Of a DNA stretch of 64,000 nucleotides, positions 38,101-50,409 are shown in pieces; the stretch's first letter is position 1, and the number at the start of each line of letters is the position of its first letter. The stretch lies in assembly GCA_005281725.1 (NCBI GenBank), contig SSBO01000009.1, positions 9,883,755-9,947,754 on the forward strand, given 5' to 3'. Below the pieces are notes generated by a model. The model saw nothing but the letters and a program-made list of their open reading frames with translations, did no database searches and was not told where the DNA came from. The translations under genes and the position numbers were made by a program. Source of the stretch: Wuchereria bancrofti (Eukaryota > Nematoda > Chromadorea > Rhabditida > Onchocercidae).

Positions 38101-41100
38101 ATTATTGTAATATTAATTAAAAAACCTAAAATGTTTGGTAAGAATTATTGTAGTATTAATTTTAAAAACCTATAATGTCTGATAAGTTTTGAATTATTGT
38201 AATATTAATTTAAAAGACCTAGAACGTTTGGTAAGTTTTAAATTATTGTAATATTAATTTGAAAAATCTAGAATGTCTGATAACTTTTGAATTATTGTAA
38301 TATTAATTTGAAAAACCTAGAATGTTTAGTAAGTTTTGAATTATTAATTAAAAATATATTAATTAAAAAAGCAAAACCTGAAAGTATGCATGAGAATCTT
38401 GAGGCCACTAGAATGTTGGGTAAGTTTTAAATTATTGTAATATTAATTTTAAAAGCCTAGAATGTTTGGTAAGTTTTGAATTATTATAATATTAATTTGA
38501 AAAATCTAGAATGTCTGATAACTTTTGAATTATTGTAATATTAATTTGAAAAACCTAGAATGTTTGGTAAGTTTTGAATTATTAATTAAAAATATATTAA
38601 TTAAAAAAGCAAAACCTGAAAGTATGCATGAGAATCTTGAGGCCACTAGAATGTTGGGTAAGTTTTAAATTATTGTAATATTAATTTTAAAAGCCTAGAA
38701 TGTTTGGTAAGTTTTGAATTATTATAATATTAATTTGAAAAATCTAGAATGTCTGATAACTTTTGAATTATTGTAATATTAATTTGAAAAACCTAGAATG
38801 TTTGGTAAGTTTTGAATTATTAATTAAAAATATATTAATTAAAAAAGCAAAACCTGAAAGTATGCATGAGAATCTTGAGGCCACTAGAATGTTGGGTAAG
38901 TTTGAATAGGCGCATAATTCTAATAATTGAAAAGAATTCGAGATCTGCTGTTGAACCGTATGTTGTCATTAGTAAATCCAAATAAAATGTTAGCGTAGCT
39001 ATCAAATCTATTATATTTACCTGTTAATAATATGAATTTAAAACAAAAAAGCAAAAAAAAAAAAAGTAAATTAAAATGTTAGCATAATTTATTTTAATAT
39101 CTATAATATTTTCTTTTTTTTTTTCTGTAAATATTACTAATGAAAAAAAAAAGAAATAATTAAAAAAAATTTTTTTTTTTTAATTTTTCTGATTTAAAAA
39201 GAAAAATGAACAATAATATTTAAATTGAAATAATAATGTCTTTTTTAGAAAAAAAAAGTGAAAGTTTCAATTTGTCGTTTTTTGTCCATTTTAATAAATC
39301 ATATATACGTATATATTATTGGAAATATTGGAATTTGAATACTTAATCATTCATTTCATTTTTATAAATTATTAGCTTACCGGTGTTTTAAAATATTTAA
39401 TTTTGCTAGGACAAGTTATAAATCGAATTAATATTTCTATTGTAAACCATACATTACATATTGCTTCAATTATCTGAAATAATTCATTGAATTATTTGAA
39501 ATAACAAAAACAAATTTTTATTTTTTTTTAAGCAAATTATATTGAAAATTTAAAAATAAAAAAAAAAGTAAAAAATTAATTCGAAAAAAAAAAGGAATTA
39601 TATTTGTATGCAGAAAAAAACAAAAAGAAAACGGTAACATTAATAACAAATTTTAAAGAAAAAAGAAAATTACATATAATTAATAATTTAAAATGAATGA
39701 AATGAATTTACCAAAAAACCCGGATGTGGTTTCGAATTTTGTTTATCAATACCAATTGTTCCGGTACGATAATTATTTGAAAAATCAACAGAACGATAAT
39801 AACGACCGGAAGTAATATTAATTTGCATATCATTCAATTCGGCAACCCGTAAGCCGGGATGTGTTTTAAGACAAAAAACGACGATTGCTATGATTAAGAA
39901 GAAAACTGATACAACTGCAATTACCTGAAACAAAAAAAAAAAGTATAATTTTAAATAGTTACTTAAATACTTACAATTTATTTGTGTAAACATAATTTTA
40001 AATAGTTACTTAAATACTTACAATTTATTTGTGTAAACATAATTTTAAATAGTTACTTAAATACTTACAATTTATTTGTGTAAACATAATTTTAAATAGT
40101 TACTTAAATACTTACAATTTATTTGTGTAAACATAATTTTAAACAGTTACTTAAATACTTACAATTTATTTGTGTAAACATAATTTTAAATAGTTACTTA
40201 AATACAATTTATTTGTGTAAACATAATTTTAAATAGTTACTTAAATACTTACAATTTATTTGTGTAAAAATTTACAAAAACTATAAATACAAAGTAAAAA
40301 AAAAGGGGAAAAAGAAATGTGTAAAAAAGTTAAACTTATCAAAAGTATTTCATCTAACTCCTATTTTTAAAAAGGAAAAAACTTTTTATTCATTATTATT
40401 TTTTTTTTATTAATTATCATAGAAGAGGAGAATTAAATAAAGATTAATTTCAGTTTTATTGTAAAATACGAGTTCAAATAAATACTAATTTAAAAACAAA
40501 ATGTAAAAGTTTAAAAATAAAATATAAAATACAGTCTAAATTTAAATCTAAATACGATGATATGCTCAATTCATTTCTTCTAAATGAATATCAAATTTAT
40601 TACTTTATTTTTTCCAAACATACTTTGTTGCGAAATCATCATATTTCAATCTTAATTACTCACCTAGTAATTACTTACTTTTGAATTTATACTATTTCAT
40701 TGTTTAGATAAATTATATTCAATCAACGATAATTAAAAAGAAAAACAAAAGAAGAAAAATATTCTACGAACAAATTTCTTTTGTTTTGCTCAAATTAGGT
40801 TTTTAGACATTTTTCCTTCAACTAACAATTTATTTGCTTTTCAACCAATTTAAAATCTTTGCAATTAACTTAGTTTTGATGCTGAAAAATTTTTTTTTTT
40901 TTTTTGATGAAAAGTTTTGAAAAATGCAAATTTGTTGTAAATTGTGATAAATTAAAAAGAAAGAAAACAGGGAAAAAAAGATAAAAATGAAAATGAACAA
41001 ACTTTTGCTCCATTAGATGAATAAGGCTCATCAAATAAATGCCAAATTTTTGGTTTTAATTTTTGCCATTTTGATAGTGACTGATTATGATAGTCATCCT

Positions 41101-42739
41101 CCCAACCAAATCTGAAAAAAAAAAAAAAGAAAAGAAAAATTTTTTTGCAACATTTTGTTTTTTTTTGGAAAGAAAAGAAACAAACTATGGATTAAATTAT
41201 AGAAGAAAATAGAATTAAAGCTTTATTTTCAAAATAACAAACTAAAATTATTGTCAAAATTGCACAGTCTTGTAAACATATATAAATTACAAACAAATGT
41301 ATTTTCATTTTTCACTGTAAATATTTGAAATTTAAAATAGTTTCGCATTTTTAACTTTTAATTTAATGTTTAAAACTAATGAAATATAGTAATGAAATAT
41401 GTATGGTGTTTATTAGTTAAAAATAGTGAAATATAATGGTTTTTTATAGAAAATTTCATAAAATTCTTCAATAATACCTAAGTAACTAATGTAGTAAAGC
41501 TTTAAAATAGATGTACCAATAAATAGATAAATAAATAAACAAATAAATAAGGAATAAATAATATAATATGATACCGAATGAATAAATAAATGAACAAATA
41601 AATAAAAGAAATAAATGATATAATACAACAAATAAAATAAATAAATATAAACAAATAATAAATGAACAAATAAATAAAAGAAACAAATGATATAATGCAA
41701 CAAACGAATAAATAAAAAAATAAATAAATAAATGATATAATAGAACAAATGAATAAATAAATAAATAAATAAATATACCGCCGGTAGACTTCTCCCGGAT
41801 CTTTCAAATGATTTTCATCAAAATCGATGTCAAGCTTGTCGAGAGTGGTCAACACTTCTTGTGTGTCACGATGTTGCGTATATGTCATCCAACAACATGG
41901 CTCAACTTCATTAGCATCCAAACCCCAATACTGAAACATGATAAGTTATTAGCATTAATTAATTAATTAATTAATTAATTAACATATTTTAATATTTGAT
42001 ATAATAATGATAAAAGTATTATAGAGAATTTATTTGTTAATTAATGAACTACCTAATAATCATACATTTTCTCATTTCATTTCTTATATTGTTTACGCTT
42101 CTCATTCACTTCGTTTTAATAATGCTTCTTCTTAAATTTATATTTCATAACCAATTAATTTAGCTACTGATATTCTCTTATTGACAAAACACAATTTATT
42201 ACTGAATTTGCTAATTAATAAAAATGTTTTAGCAAAGTTTTTAATAAAGTAGAGAGCTAATCATATAGTAATAAAGGAGCTAACTAATCAAATAAAAATT
42301 TCCCATTTTAGTATAAAATACTATTAAAATAAAATATCAAAAAAAAAACATAAAATAAAATGAAATATCACAATAAAGTATAGATAAAAATTAAAAAAGT
42401 AAAATATAATTAAAAATTTGTTAAAAAAATTTAAAATATAAAAAAAATCAAAAAAAAAAAAAAATAAGTAAACAAATAATATACCTTTAATTCTTCCTCA
42501 AAAAGTGGTCCACAAACATCCAATGGATAATGTAATTTACCAGTACGATAATAATTTAAAATAAGTGCAAAAACACCAGGATGACGATCAAAGAAGTATT
42601 CATTAAGAACTGGATCATAATTAGCCAAATTTTGCGTTAAACGACTTAAACGTGTAGCCGGAATTTTTTTAAGTGTATGTTTATATGTTTCATGTCGTAC
42701 ACCACCAACATTTAGAATAACACGATATTCACTATCCAT
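35164..42739 (-). CDS. Shaw: Shaw-type (Kv3/KCNC) voltage-gated potassium channel
   Basis: Ten exons on the minus strand (42485-42739, 41779-41930, 41003-41111, 39712-39924, 39381-39473, 38854-39020, 37442-37586, 36927-37043, 35691-35783, 35164-35280) join in phase into 486 residues. Residues 1-85 are the T1 tetramerisation domain ([37 protein letters not shown]). The next exon has the T1 Cys pair ([16 protein letters not shown]). S1 is about 173-192, S2 about 247-262 and S3 about 277-290. S4 reads [20 protein letters not shown] (305-324). S5 lies in [19 protein letters not shown]. The filter is TTIGYGDM (383-390) and S6 ends ALPVPV with the PVP hinge. [17 protein letters not shown] is Shaw-specific. 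The channel gives K+-selective, weakly voltage-dependent current in neurons or muscle; C. elegans relatives are egl-36 and the shw genes, but I cannot assign the exact paralog. Drosophila Shaw is about 498 aa, so this copy is full length. Confidence 0.96.
36061..36460. repeat. (CATT)n microsatellite with 60-N gap
   Basis: A near-perfect tetranucleotide array in a Shaw intron is interrupted by Ns at 36274-36333, so its true length is unknown. Rare changes (TTTA, ATCC) mark variant units. The long open frame across it is a by-product of a stop-free tetramer repeat. Confidence 0.95.
36484..36890. repeat. Degenerate (ATT)n trinucleotide tract
   Basis: Imperfect ATT/GTT/ACT trinucleotides fill about 400 bp next to the (CATT)n array in the same Shaw intron, ending about 40 bp before the pore/S6 exon. 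Frames in it are runs of Ile, Leu or Tyr and are not genes. Confidence 0.9.
38041..38906. repeat. Intronic tandem array containing copies of the end of the Shaw S4 exon
   Basis: A ~46-bp unit (CTAGAATGTTTGGTAAG... then AATTATTGTAATATTAATTT) is repeated many times. Over 38345-38906 it is organised as a 238-bp higher-order repeat. The higher-order unit carries the last ~50 nt of the S4/S4-S5 exon, including its donor splice site: the true exon end is near 38854-38906, with further copies near 38378 and 38616. The array lies in the intron just downstream (in transcript sense) of that exon. Confidence 0.9.
39945..40269. repeat. Seven-copy 47-bp tandem repeat
   Basis: Copies start at 39945, 39992, 40039, 40086, 40133, 40180 and 40223. 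The sixth lacks 4 bp; otherwise almost no variation is seen. The array begins 21 bp upstream (transcript sense) of the Shaw S1 exon. Read on the gene strand, six units carry GTAAGTATTT, a perfect 5' splice-site consensus. Confidence 0.93.
41515..41778. repeat. (AAAT)n-type degenerate tetranucleotide tract
   Basis: AATA/AACA tetramers with interspersed ATGATATAATA segments fill the intron directly next to the Shaw exon ending at 41779. The reading frames inside (Tyr/Leu/Phe/Ile repeats) are artefacts. Confidence 0.85.
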
Positions 42740-45700
42740 AATATTTACTTCTATAAAAATTAATTAATATCAAAAAAAAAAAAAAGAAAAAAAGTAAATA
42801 AATGTTAATTAATTAATTAATTAATTAATTAATAGGTTGAGAAAAATAAATAAATAAATATTAGTTAATACATATAAAATGTATGTATAATATTTCAAAT
42901 ACATATATATATATAAATATTTCGAAAAGACTAATACAAAAAAAAAAGAAATACAAAGAGATAATAATATATATAAAGATTATATTTCAAAAAATATATA
43001 CAACAATATAATGAACAATGATTAAAAATAATAAAAACTGGAATTTTTATAATTAAATTAAAAATAGCTAATAATATTAGCTTTGTAATTCGTTTTCTTT
43101 TTTTTTTTGTTAAGCACAAATTTCTTAAATTAAAATAAACTAGGAATAATTTAAATGACAAAGTTACTCCAAAAAAAAAAAAAAAGTGTATCTTGGGAAA
43201 TGATGAAAACTGCAACTGCGATTTGCTACATATCAAATTTCTTTCTTTTTTTCTTTTTCCCTTTTTCACTCTCTCTCTCTCTCTTTCTCTCTGTGTTTCT
43301 CCTTTCTTGTCTTAGATGAGAAGAGAAAAAGATATGATTACTAAAAATAAAAGGAAAAAAAGAACAACGAAACCAAGTTAATCTATAACTTATTAAAAAT
43401 ATGTTAATTTTAAACATAAAAAAATTTTAAACATAAAAGAAAAAAAAACGGACAAAATGAGATGACATATATAAAAATAACGAAATAAACAAATAAATAA
43501 TAAATGAAATGAATGAAAGTGACGAAAAGGATTAGAAAAAAAGGCTTAAATAATTAGCATATTTAATTTTTGAATTTCGATTTTTTGAAATGACCAAAAC
43601 TGATATAATAAGCTTAGTGAAAGAGAGAGAGAGAGAGAGGGAAAGAAAGAAAGGAAAAAGAAGGAAGACAACTATTAGCTAGCATCAATGAGTAATACTA
43701 TTTGTAAATTTCTTATAAATTTTTTTTTCTTTTCCAAAACTTTATTCCACATATCATACATGAATAATTTATAGTATATAAATATGTATGTTTGTGTATG
43801 TTACGTATGTATGTGTGTATGTGTGAGTGTCTGCATGAATGTATGTGTTGTATATGAAATCATATGTTATGTTTGTTGGTAATTTTGCATTCTCATATAA
43901 TTTAAGCAAAAATTTCTAACTTCAAAAAATGAAAAATAATAATATTTTTAACTTATAACTTTCAAAAAAAAAAAAAAATCTGGAAAAAAAACAAAACGAA
44001 ACGAAAAAGGAAAAATGGATAAATAAAAAATTATTCAAAAGAAAAAGAAAAAAAAAAAAAAAAAAATAGTGGCAATTGAATAGAAAAAGATGACAAATTT
44101 TGAAAAAAAAAAAGAAAAAAATGAACGAAAGGAAAAAAAATGAAAAACAAATGAGTGAAAATTTGACAAAAATTTTTTTTTTTCAATTCATTTATTTTTT
44201 AAAAAAGAAAAAAAAAATACATTCCGCTTGGTTGAATTTCCTTTTCTTTTCTTTTCTTTTTTTTTNTTTTTTTTTCTTTGATATTTTTATTTTTTTTCTT
44301 TTCTAATAATAATTTTTATTCTATTATATGAATTATGCGTCTGTTTTCGTTTTTTTTTTCCTCTTTCATCTGAAAAACATAATTAATTTTTTCTTTTTTT
44401 TTTTAAATTTCATTCATTATACCTGTCTTTTCTTCCTCTTGTTCTTTTTTCTCTTTCTTACTTCCTCTCTCTCTCTCTCTTCTTTTCTCTTTCTCTCTTT
44501 CCCTTTCTTTTTTCTTATTTTATTTATTATACAATTATTTTTCATTTTCGAAATGATTGAATGATTTTTTTTCTCATTTATTATCAATTGTTGATGAATT
44601 TTTGATCAACAATTAACAATCTTTCTTTTTTTTTTTCAAATATAAATTACGGTAGGTAGGGTAAATAGCAAATATGTAATAGAAAAAGTTTGAAAATACT
44701 TTTATATTCAACTGAACTTTTTTTTTTTATTCATTTTTTCCATTTTTTAATTGGATAAGAAAAAAAATTTCCTTTTTTTTTTTTAATGATATACTTTAAA
44801 AAAAGTTCCGTTAAAAATTACTCTTTACGCATACCTTTTAATGTTTGCATTTTAATTATTGTATTATAATGAAAAAAAAACAAATTAACAAAAATGCTAT
44901 ATCATTTAAATGGTAATAAATTCATTAATAGTATGCATTTTATTTTATTTTTTCTTATAATTTAAAAAAACTATTAAAACTCTATGAAATTAATAAATGT
45001 AAATTAAAATTAAGCAAACTTTTTTGGCAATTTTTTACTCAGCAAATTCAGTTTTTTTTTTCTGGATTTAAAAGCATATAATACTATATTTATTTACTTA
45101 TGTATTTAGTTATAATTATTAATTATTTATCACGATTCTTCTCTTTGCAAGAAAATATTTAAGTTATGTTTGAATAATGGTGAAAATTAAAAGAATTGAG
45201 GCATTATATGGATATAATTCTGAATTTTTTTTTTTTTTTAAGCAAACTTTTCTATTTATTTATGAAGTTTTTTCCGCTAATTATTTTATTTGTTTTTATT
45301 TTTCAAAAAAAAAAAATTTGCATGTACTTACTCAAATGACTGTGATACATGCACATATCAAAATAATAATAGTGATATTTGACTTTATTGTCAATAAAAT
45401 TATTTTATAATATTTCGAGATGAATATTTATGCCATTTTTTTGAGAAAATAATAATGATAATAATAATGTTAATAACAATAATAATAATAATATCAATTA
45501 CAACGAAAGAACAATTATAAAAAATCAACATATCATTATTATTAAAACTCTGTGAAATTAATAATGAATTAAATTGTTGAATGAGAGAATAATAATTATT
45601 GATTATATCACTTCATTAATTAATTAAACATGATAAATGTTGATAAATACTGATATGAAATGAGAAAATCGAAATAATAAAATCATAATTTCATTTTATA

Positions 45701-48700
45701 ATACAAATATTTTTTATTTTTCACTTATAACACTTAATTAAGTAAAATTTAATTGTAATAATAGCTAATAAACATTTGAATTTACTAAATGTATGCCTAA
45801 AAGAAAAACATTTATGCAAAGCGAGTAAGAGAGGGAGAAAAAAATCTTTTAAAATTTACATTAATTAAAATTTAAAAAAATCCAATAATAACCAAAATAT
45901 TAAATGTATCCGATTAAATTTATTGTTAATAAGCATTCTAATGTCTTAATTACAACAATTTCTTGGATAAGCTTAAAAATTTAATCTGAGAAATTTTTTG
46001 CTAACCATACAAATAAAAAAAATAATAATTGTAATATTAGAGGATAAAATATCTAATTTTATAAAATTTTGAAATATCAAAAATAAAATATCGTTTAGCA
46101 GTTTATTTAGTTAGCTTTTTAGCTATGAATAAAATTTCGAAAAATGCGAAAATTTCCTACAATGAAGATGAAAAAATGTGAAGAAAGAAAGAAGAAGAAA
46201 AGAAAATTGCAGTGAAAATTGAAAAAAAAAAAGGACGAACAAATTAATTTTAAAAAAAGTTAAATCATGCAATAGGATTGATTAAGTTTATCACACATAC
46301 ATAATTTATTTATTTTTAATTTCTACTGTTGCTTTATTATATTATATTCATTTTATATGAAAAAAAAAAGAATGAAATGAAAAGGTGAAATAGAAGAAAA
46401 ATGCATGCAAAGAAAAAATAATAACAAAACAAATGAATTGAAATTGAAATTACAAAGAAGGAAAAAAAAAAACAAACAGTAAAATAATAAAAATAAAAGA
46501 AAAAAGAAATAAAATGCAATTAGCATTAACATTTTTTTTTTTTTTTTTGTTTATTTTCTCTCTTTTGATTTCTGTTTTTTTTTTCTTTCATTTTCATTCT
46601 TTTTTCCTTAAAAAAAAGAGGGAAAAAATTTGTTTTATAACAATATTAAATGATTGAATTGGGAAAGAATATAAATATGAAAATAAATAATTTGAAAATG
46701 AAAAGAATAGAATGAATTGAAATAAAAGGAAATGAATAATGGATGAATATTTTGAAGTGTGTAATACGTGTTTATTCTTTTTTGCTGCTTATGCAAATTG
46801 TTGGCAGAAAATGAAAAATGTGAAGAGTTTGGATAAAAGAATGAGGAATCGATATAAGTAAAGCAGCAAAGATAATATATTAAAACCAATTGGATGATTT
46901 CATAAATATTTTAAGATAAAATTGAATGAAAATGAAGTTTGTAAGGAGGAAATGATAAATTTGTATTGTTTGAATCGTGAAAAATGGAAAGGAGGAAAAG
47001 AGGAGGAAAAAAATTCTAATGAAATTTAAATTTTAAATGATATTATATAATAATATTAAAATTTATTATTATATTTAAATATTATATATTAAAACTTACA
47101 TTTAATACATGCAAATGTAAAAAAAAATATTTCTTAAATATTATATTATATTAAAAATTTGCAATTAATATATATGCAAATTTCAAAATTATTTCATTTG
47201 CATTAACTAATTAGTAAATTCCGAAATTATTTTTTTAATAGGTATTTTCAAAACTATTTTTATGATAATTGAAAAAAACTAATTCACATACATTGATTAT
47301 ATTATAGAAAATGTAAACTAATTAGATTTTAGTCATTAACTAATTAGATGGATTGAAATAATTTTACTACCGATCAATCTTTTTTTCCATTTTTTTTAGA
47401 AAAGACTTTTTTTCTCAAATAAAAATTTCAAGTTAAAGGGTTAGTTTCTATTTTTTTTCTTTTTGTTTTATGCTTTCCATCATTTTTTGGTTTCTCTTTA
47501 AACAAAAGTTTTTTTTTTTTTTTGTTCCCTTTTTAAGGGTTTAGAAGTATTTGATTTTTTTTCATAATTGCTTGCTCCTTCTGCAAATTCAAATATTTTC
47601 CATATAAAATTTGATTTTATTTATTAGCTACATTCATACGGTGAAAATTTTATAATTTAAATAAATTATGGTTTATAACAAGAAAAAAAAAATTTAAAGC
47701 GAAAATAACTCTGATAATATGTGAATTTACATGATTTAAGGTGCAAATTTCCAATTAATCTTGATGAAACGATGAGACCAATTAATTTTTTAAATTTACT
47801 TCATTTTATAAAAATATTTTCATATAACTTTTCAATATTTTATTTCAAAGAAATGATTGCTAAAAATATTTTGAACAATTAATGAACCAAAAAATACTAT
47901 TATATCTAATTATTTTGACTTTTTTTTCTTACAAAAAAAAAAGTTTTCTTCTGTTTTAAGAAAGAAAACAAAATAGTCAAAAAAAAAAAGAAATAAATAA
48001 ATAAATGAAATGAAACGAGAATAGAATTATAAAGTGTGAATAATAAACAATTTTAAGTGGGTGATTATTTCATCCAAAACTTTCATCCAAAGCTTATAGT
48101 ATCAATCAGAACAATATATGAAACAAATCAATCAACAAAAGTTGTCAATGTGATGAGTAACTGAAAGTATCACATTGAAAAAACATTGACAAAATTGTTT
48201 CCAAACATCGAATTAATAAAATAATATCGTAAATATGCGTCATTATTATCAATCACTTATCATTACAATTACTGCATTATTATTACCTATTATTATTATT
48301 ATTATTATTACTATTATTATCATTAATGCTATTATTGTTATTACTATTATACTGTACTAGATATAAATAAATGTATAATTTTGTATAATTATTACTGCTA
48401 TTATTGTTGATATTATAATAATGAGTAAGTATAGACAGTGATAAATATAATTATTATTGATTTGTTACTGTTATTATCATTACTGCTATTACTATTATTA
48501 TTGTTAATGGCAATATTATAATACTGACGTGCATATATGTGCATATGTTTATATATTAATTACGATTATAAATGTTGATATTGTTATTATCATCACTGTC
48601 ATCACTACTTTTGTTTTTATCATTATCATTACCATTATTATTTTCATCATTATTGTTATTATTACCATTGTTACTATTATTATCAATAGTAGTAAAATTA

Positions 48701-49606
48701 ATTATAATGTTGACATGCATATATGCGCATGTGTATATATTAATTATAAATATTACTAATATTGTTATTGTCATCACTGTTGTCACTGCTATAACTATTG
48801 CCACTATTACTACTATTAATATTTTCATTATTATTGTTATTATTATCATCACTATTACTATTGTTATTAATAATAGTAATATTAATTGTAATATTCACAT
48901 GCATATATGCACATATGTATAAACAAATATATGCATGTGTCAATATTGGAATCATAAGAAGGGAAACTTGCTAGCAAAAAAGGAATATGAAAATTATTAT
49001 CAAGCAAGGCTAACAACCTATGCGCAGCATTTTTTCAATTTAATCAAGTCAAAAAAGCTCCATGGCAAACCTCAATATACATCATTCGATTTCCTTTTTT
49101 GCTTTAGCTTTTTTTTTTCGTTTTGATTACGATTGAAAACCAAAAAAGAATGATGAAAAGATGAGAACGAAGTTAAGAATATATTCTATTGGCAAGAAAA
49201 ATTGAATGATGAAATAGGAATATCAATATTATAAAACATTAATTATCATTTGCATTGATAAATGATTCCAATTTGAACATTATTTGTGCTGTTATTCCTT
49301 TCTTTAAAAAAAAAAAAAAATGATTTTAACCCATTTACTTGTTAAATATTACAGAAATATATAAATATTATTGGTTTTATTACTTTACTTTTTAACCTAA
49401 TTTTCTTGGTTCGTATTGTAATTTCGAACTTTAGTAAATTATAATATGCTCTTAAGATTATGTATAATTGGTTTAAAAAACCATTTACAAGATTCTTAAT
49501 GATAAAATATTTTTTGCTTTCCTTCTTCTTTTTCTTTTCCCTAAGAAAAAAAAAATTAATTTCATATGAATTCAATAAATGATTGACAATGATTTTTCTT
49601 TTACTT
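42740..49606. other. 5' flank of Shaw, no gene recognised
   Basis: Poly-A/T, CT-rich (43267-43305, 44460-44515) and GA-rich (43620-43668) tracts and a TATG/TGTG microsatellite (43783-43850) are present, plus a single N at 44266. Transcription start and any upstream non-coding exon of Shaw should lie here, but nothing marks them. Frames in this region are low complexity. Confidence 0.55.
48280..48935. repeat. TTA-rich tract with three ~186-bp tandem units
   Basis: Trinucleotide-like ATT/ATC sequence is punctuated by a palindromic element (core ATGCATATATGCGCATG and variants) at about 48526, 48712 and 48897. Each copy is followed by TTAATTAYRATTATAAAT-like sequence, giving a period of about 186 bp. 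It is a diverged higher-order satellite. Confidence 0.8.
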
Positions 49607-50409
49607 CAATTAAATCAATAAAACAAAGATATGTATAAATTTTTTTCAATCATAAATTATTATCACTGTGAAAAGAAATTGAAGCATTCATCATTTATGC
49701 ATTTATTGACCATTTGTGAAGTCCACTATAAGCAGTGGTCATTTTAATGAAAATGATTTACAAATAGCAACAATGCTTAAATGTTTTATTTCCCATTTGT
49801 ACAGTTCAATTTATTCCATACTTCAAGCTTATGACAATTTTTCAGCTAATTAGCTATCAATTCCGTTAATTTATTTAATCATTCCAGTATTGTTTACAAT
49901 TGTAAATTAGTAAATAAACCATTTTCTTTTCTATCTCTACAACTATGCTAATTTAATTATTTATACTTATACTCTTCCTCGTCTTATTGAAACTATTCAT
50001 TTTACGCTTTCTTACGCTAATACAACTATTTACTAACCGCATATGTTATATAAGCTGCTAATTTATGCTAACTTATTTTACGCAAAACATTTTTTTTCAC
50101 AATATTCTATGCAATTTTTACATTACAAATGCTAAAAAATGAAGAATCTAAATATAAATAATGTGAAAATATAAAGTAAATAAATTAGTAAGTAAATTGA
50201 ATTCGATGTTAAGAAATAAGTGAAATAGATGAAATGAAAAGAAAAAGCAATAGACGGAGAAGCAAAAATAAGTGCTAAATTATTCAAATCAAATATCCTC
50301 GTAATTTTGTGAATTAATTATTATAAATTCATATAATTATTGACAAATGATAATAATTCAAGAATTGTTGGGAAAAATTTTGTCTATCTAATATCTATCA
50401 ATGCGATCA
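49607..50409. repeat. Long direct repeat, left copy (803 bp)
   Basis: This matches 53630-54434 in the same orientation, offset 4023-4025, with only scattered substitutions and 1-2 nt indels by eye. Between the copies lies a 3.2-kb segment with the decayed Q-rich frame. The ends show no clear TG...CA termini or target-site duplication. Confidence 0.93.

Noticed and set aside
38041..40269. CRISPR-like regular repeats
   Set aside because: The repeats are head-to-tail without unique spacers, and they lie in introns of an animal K+ channel gene.
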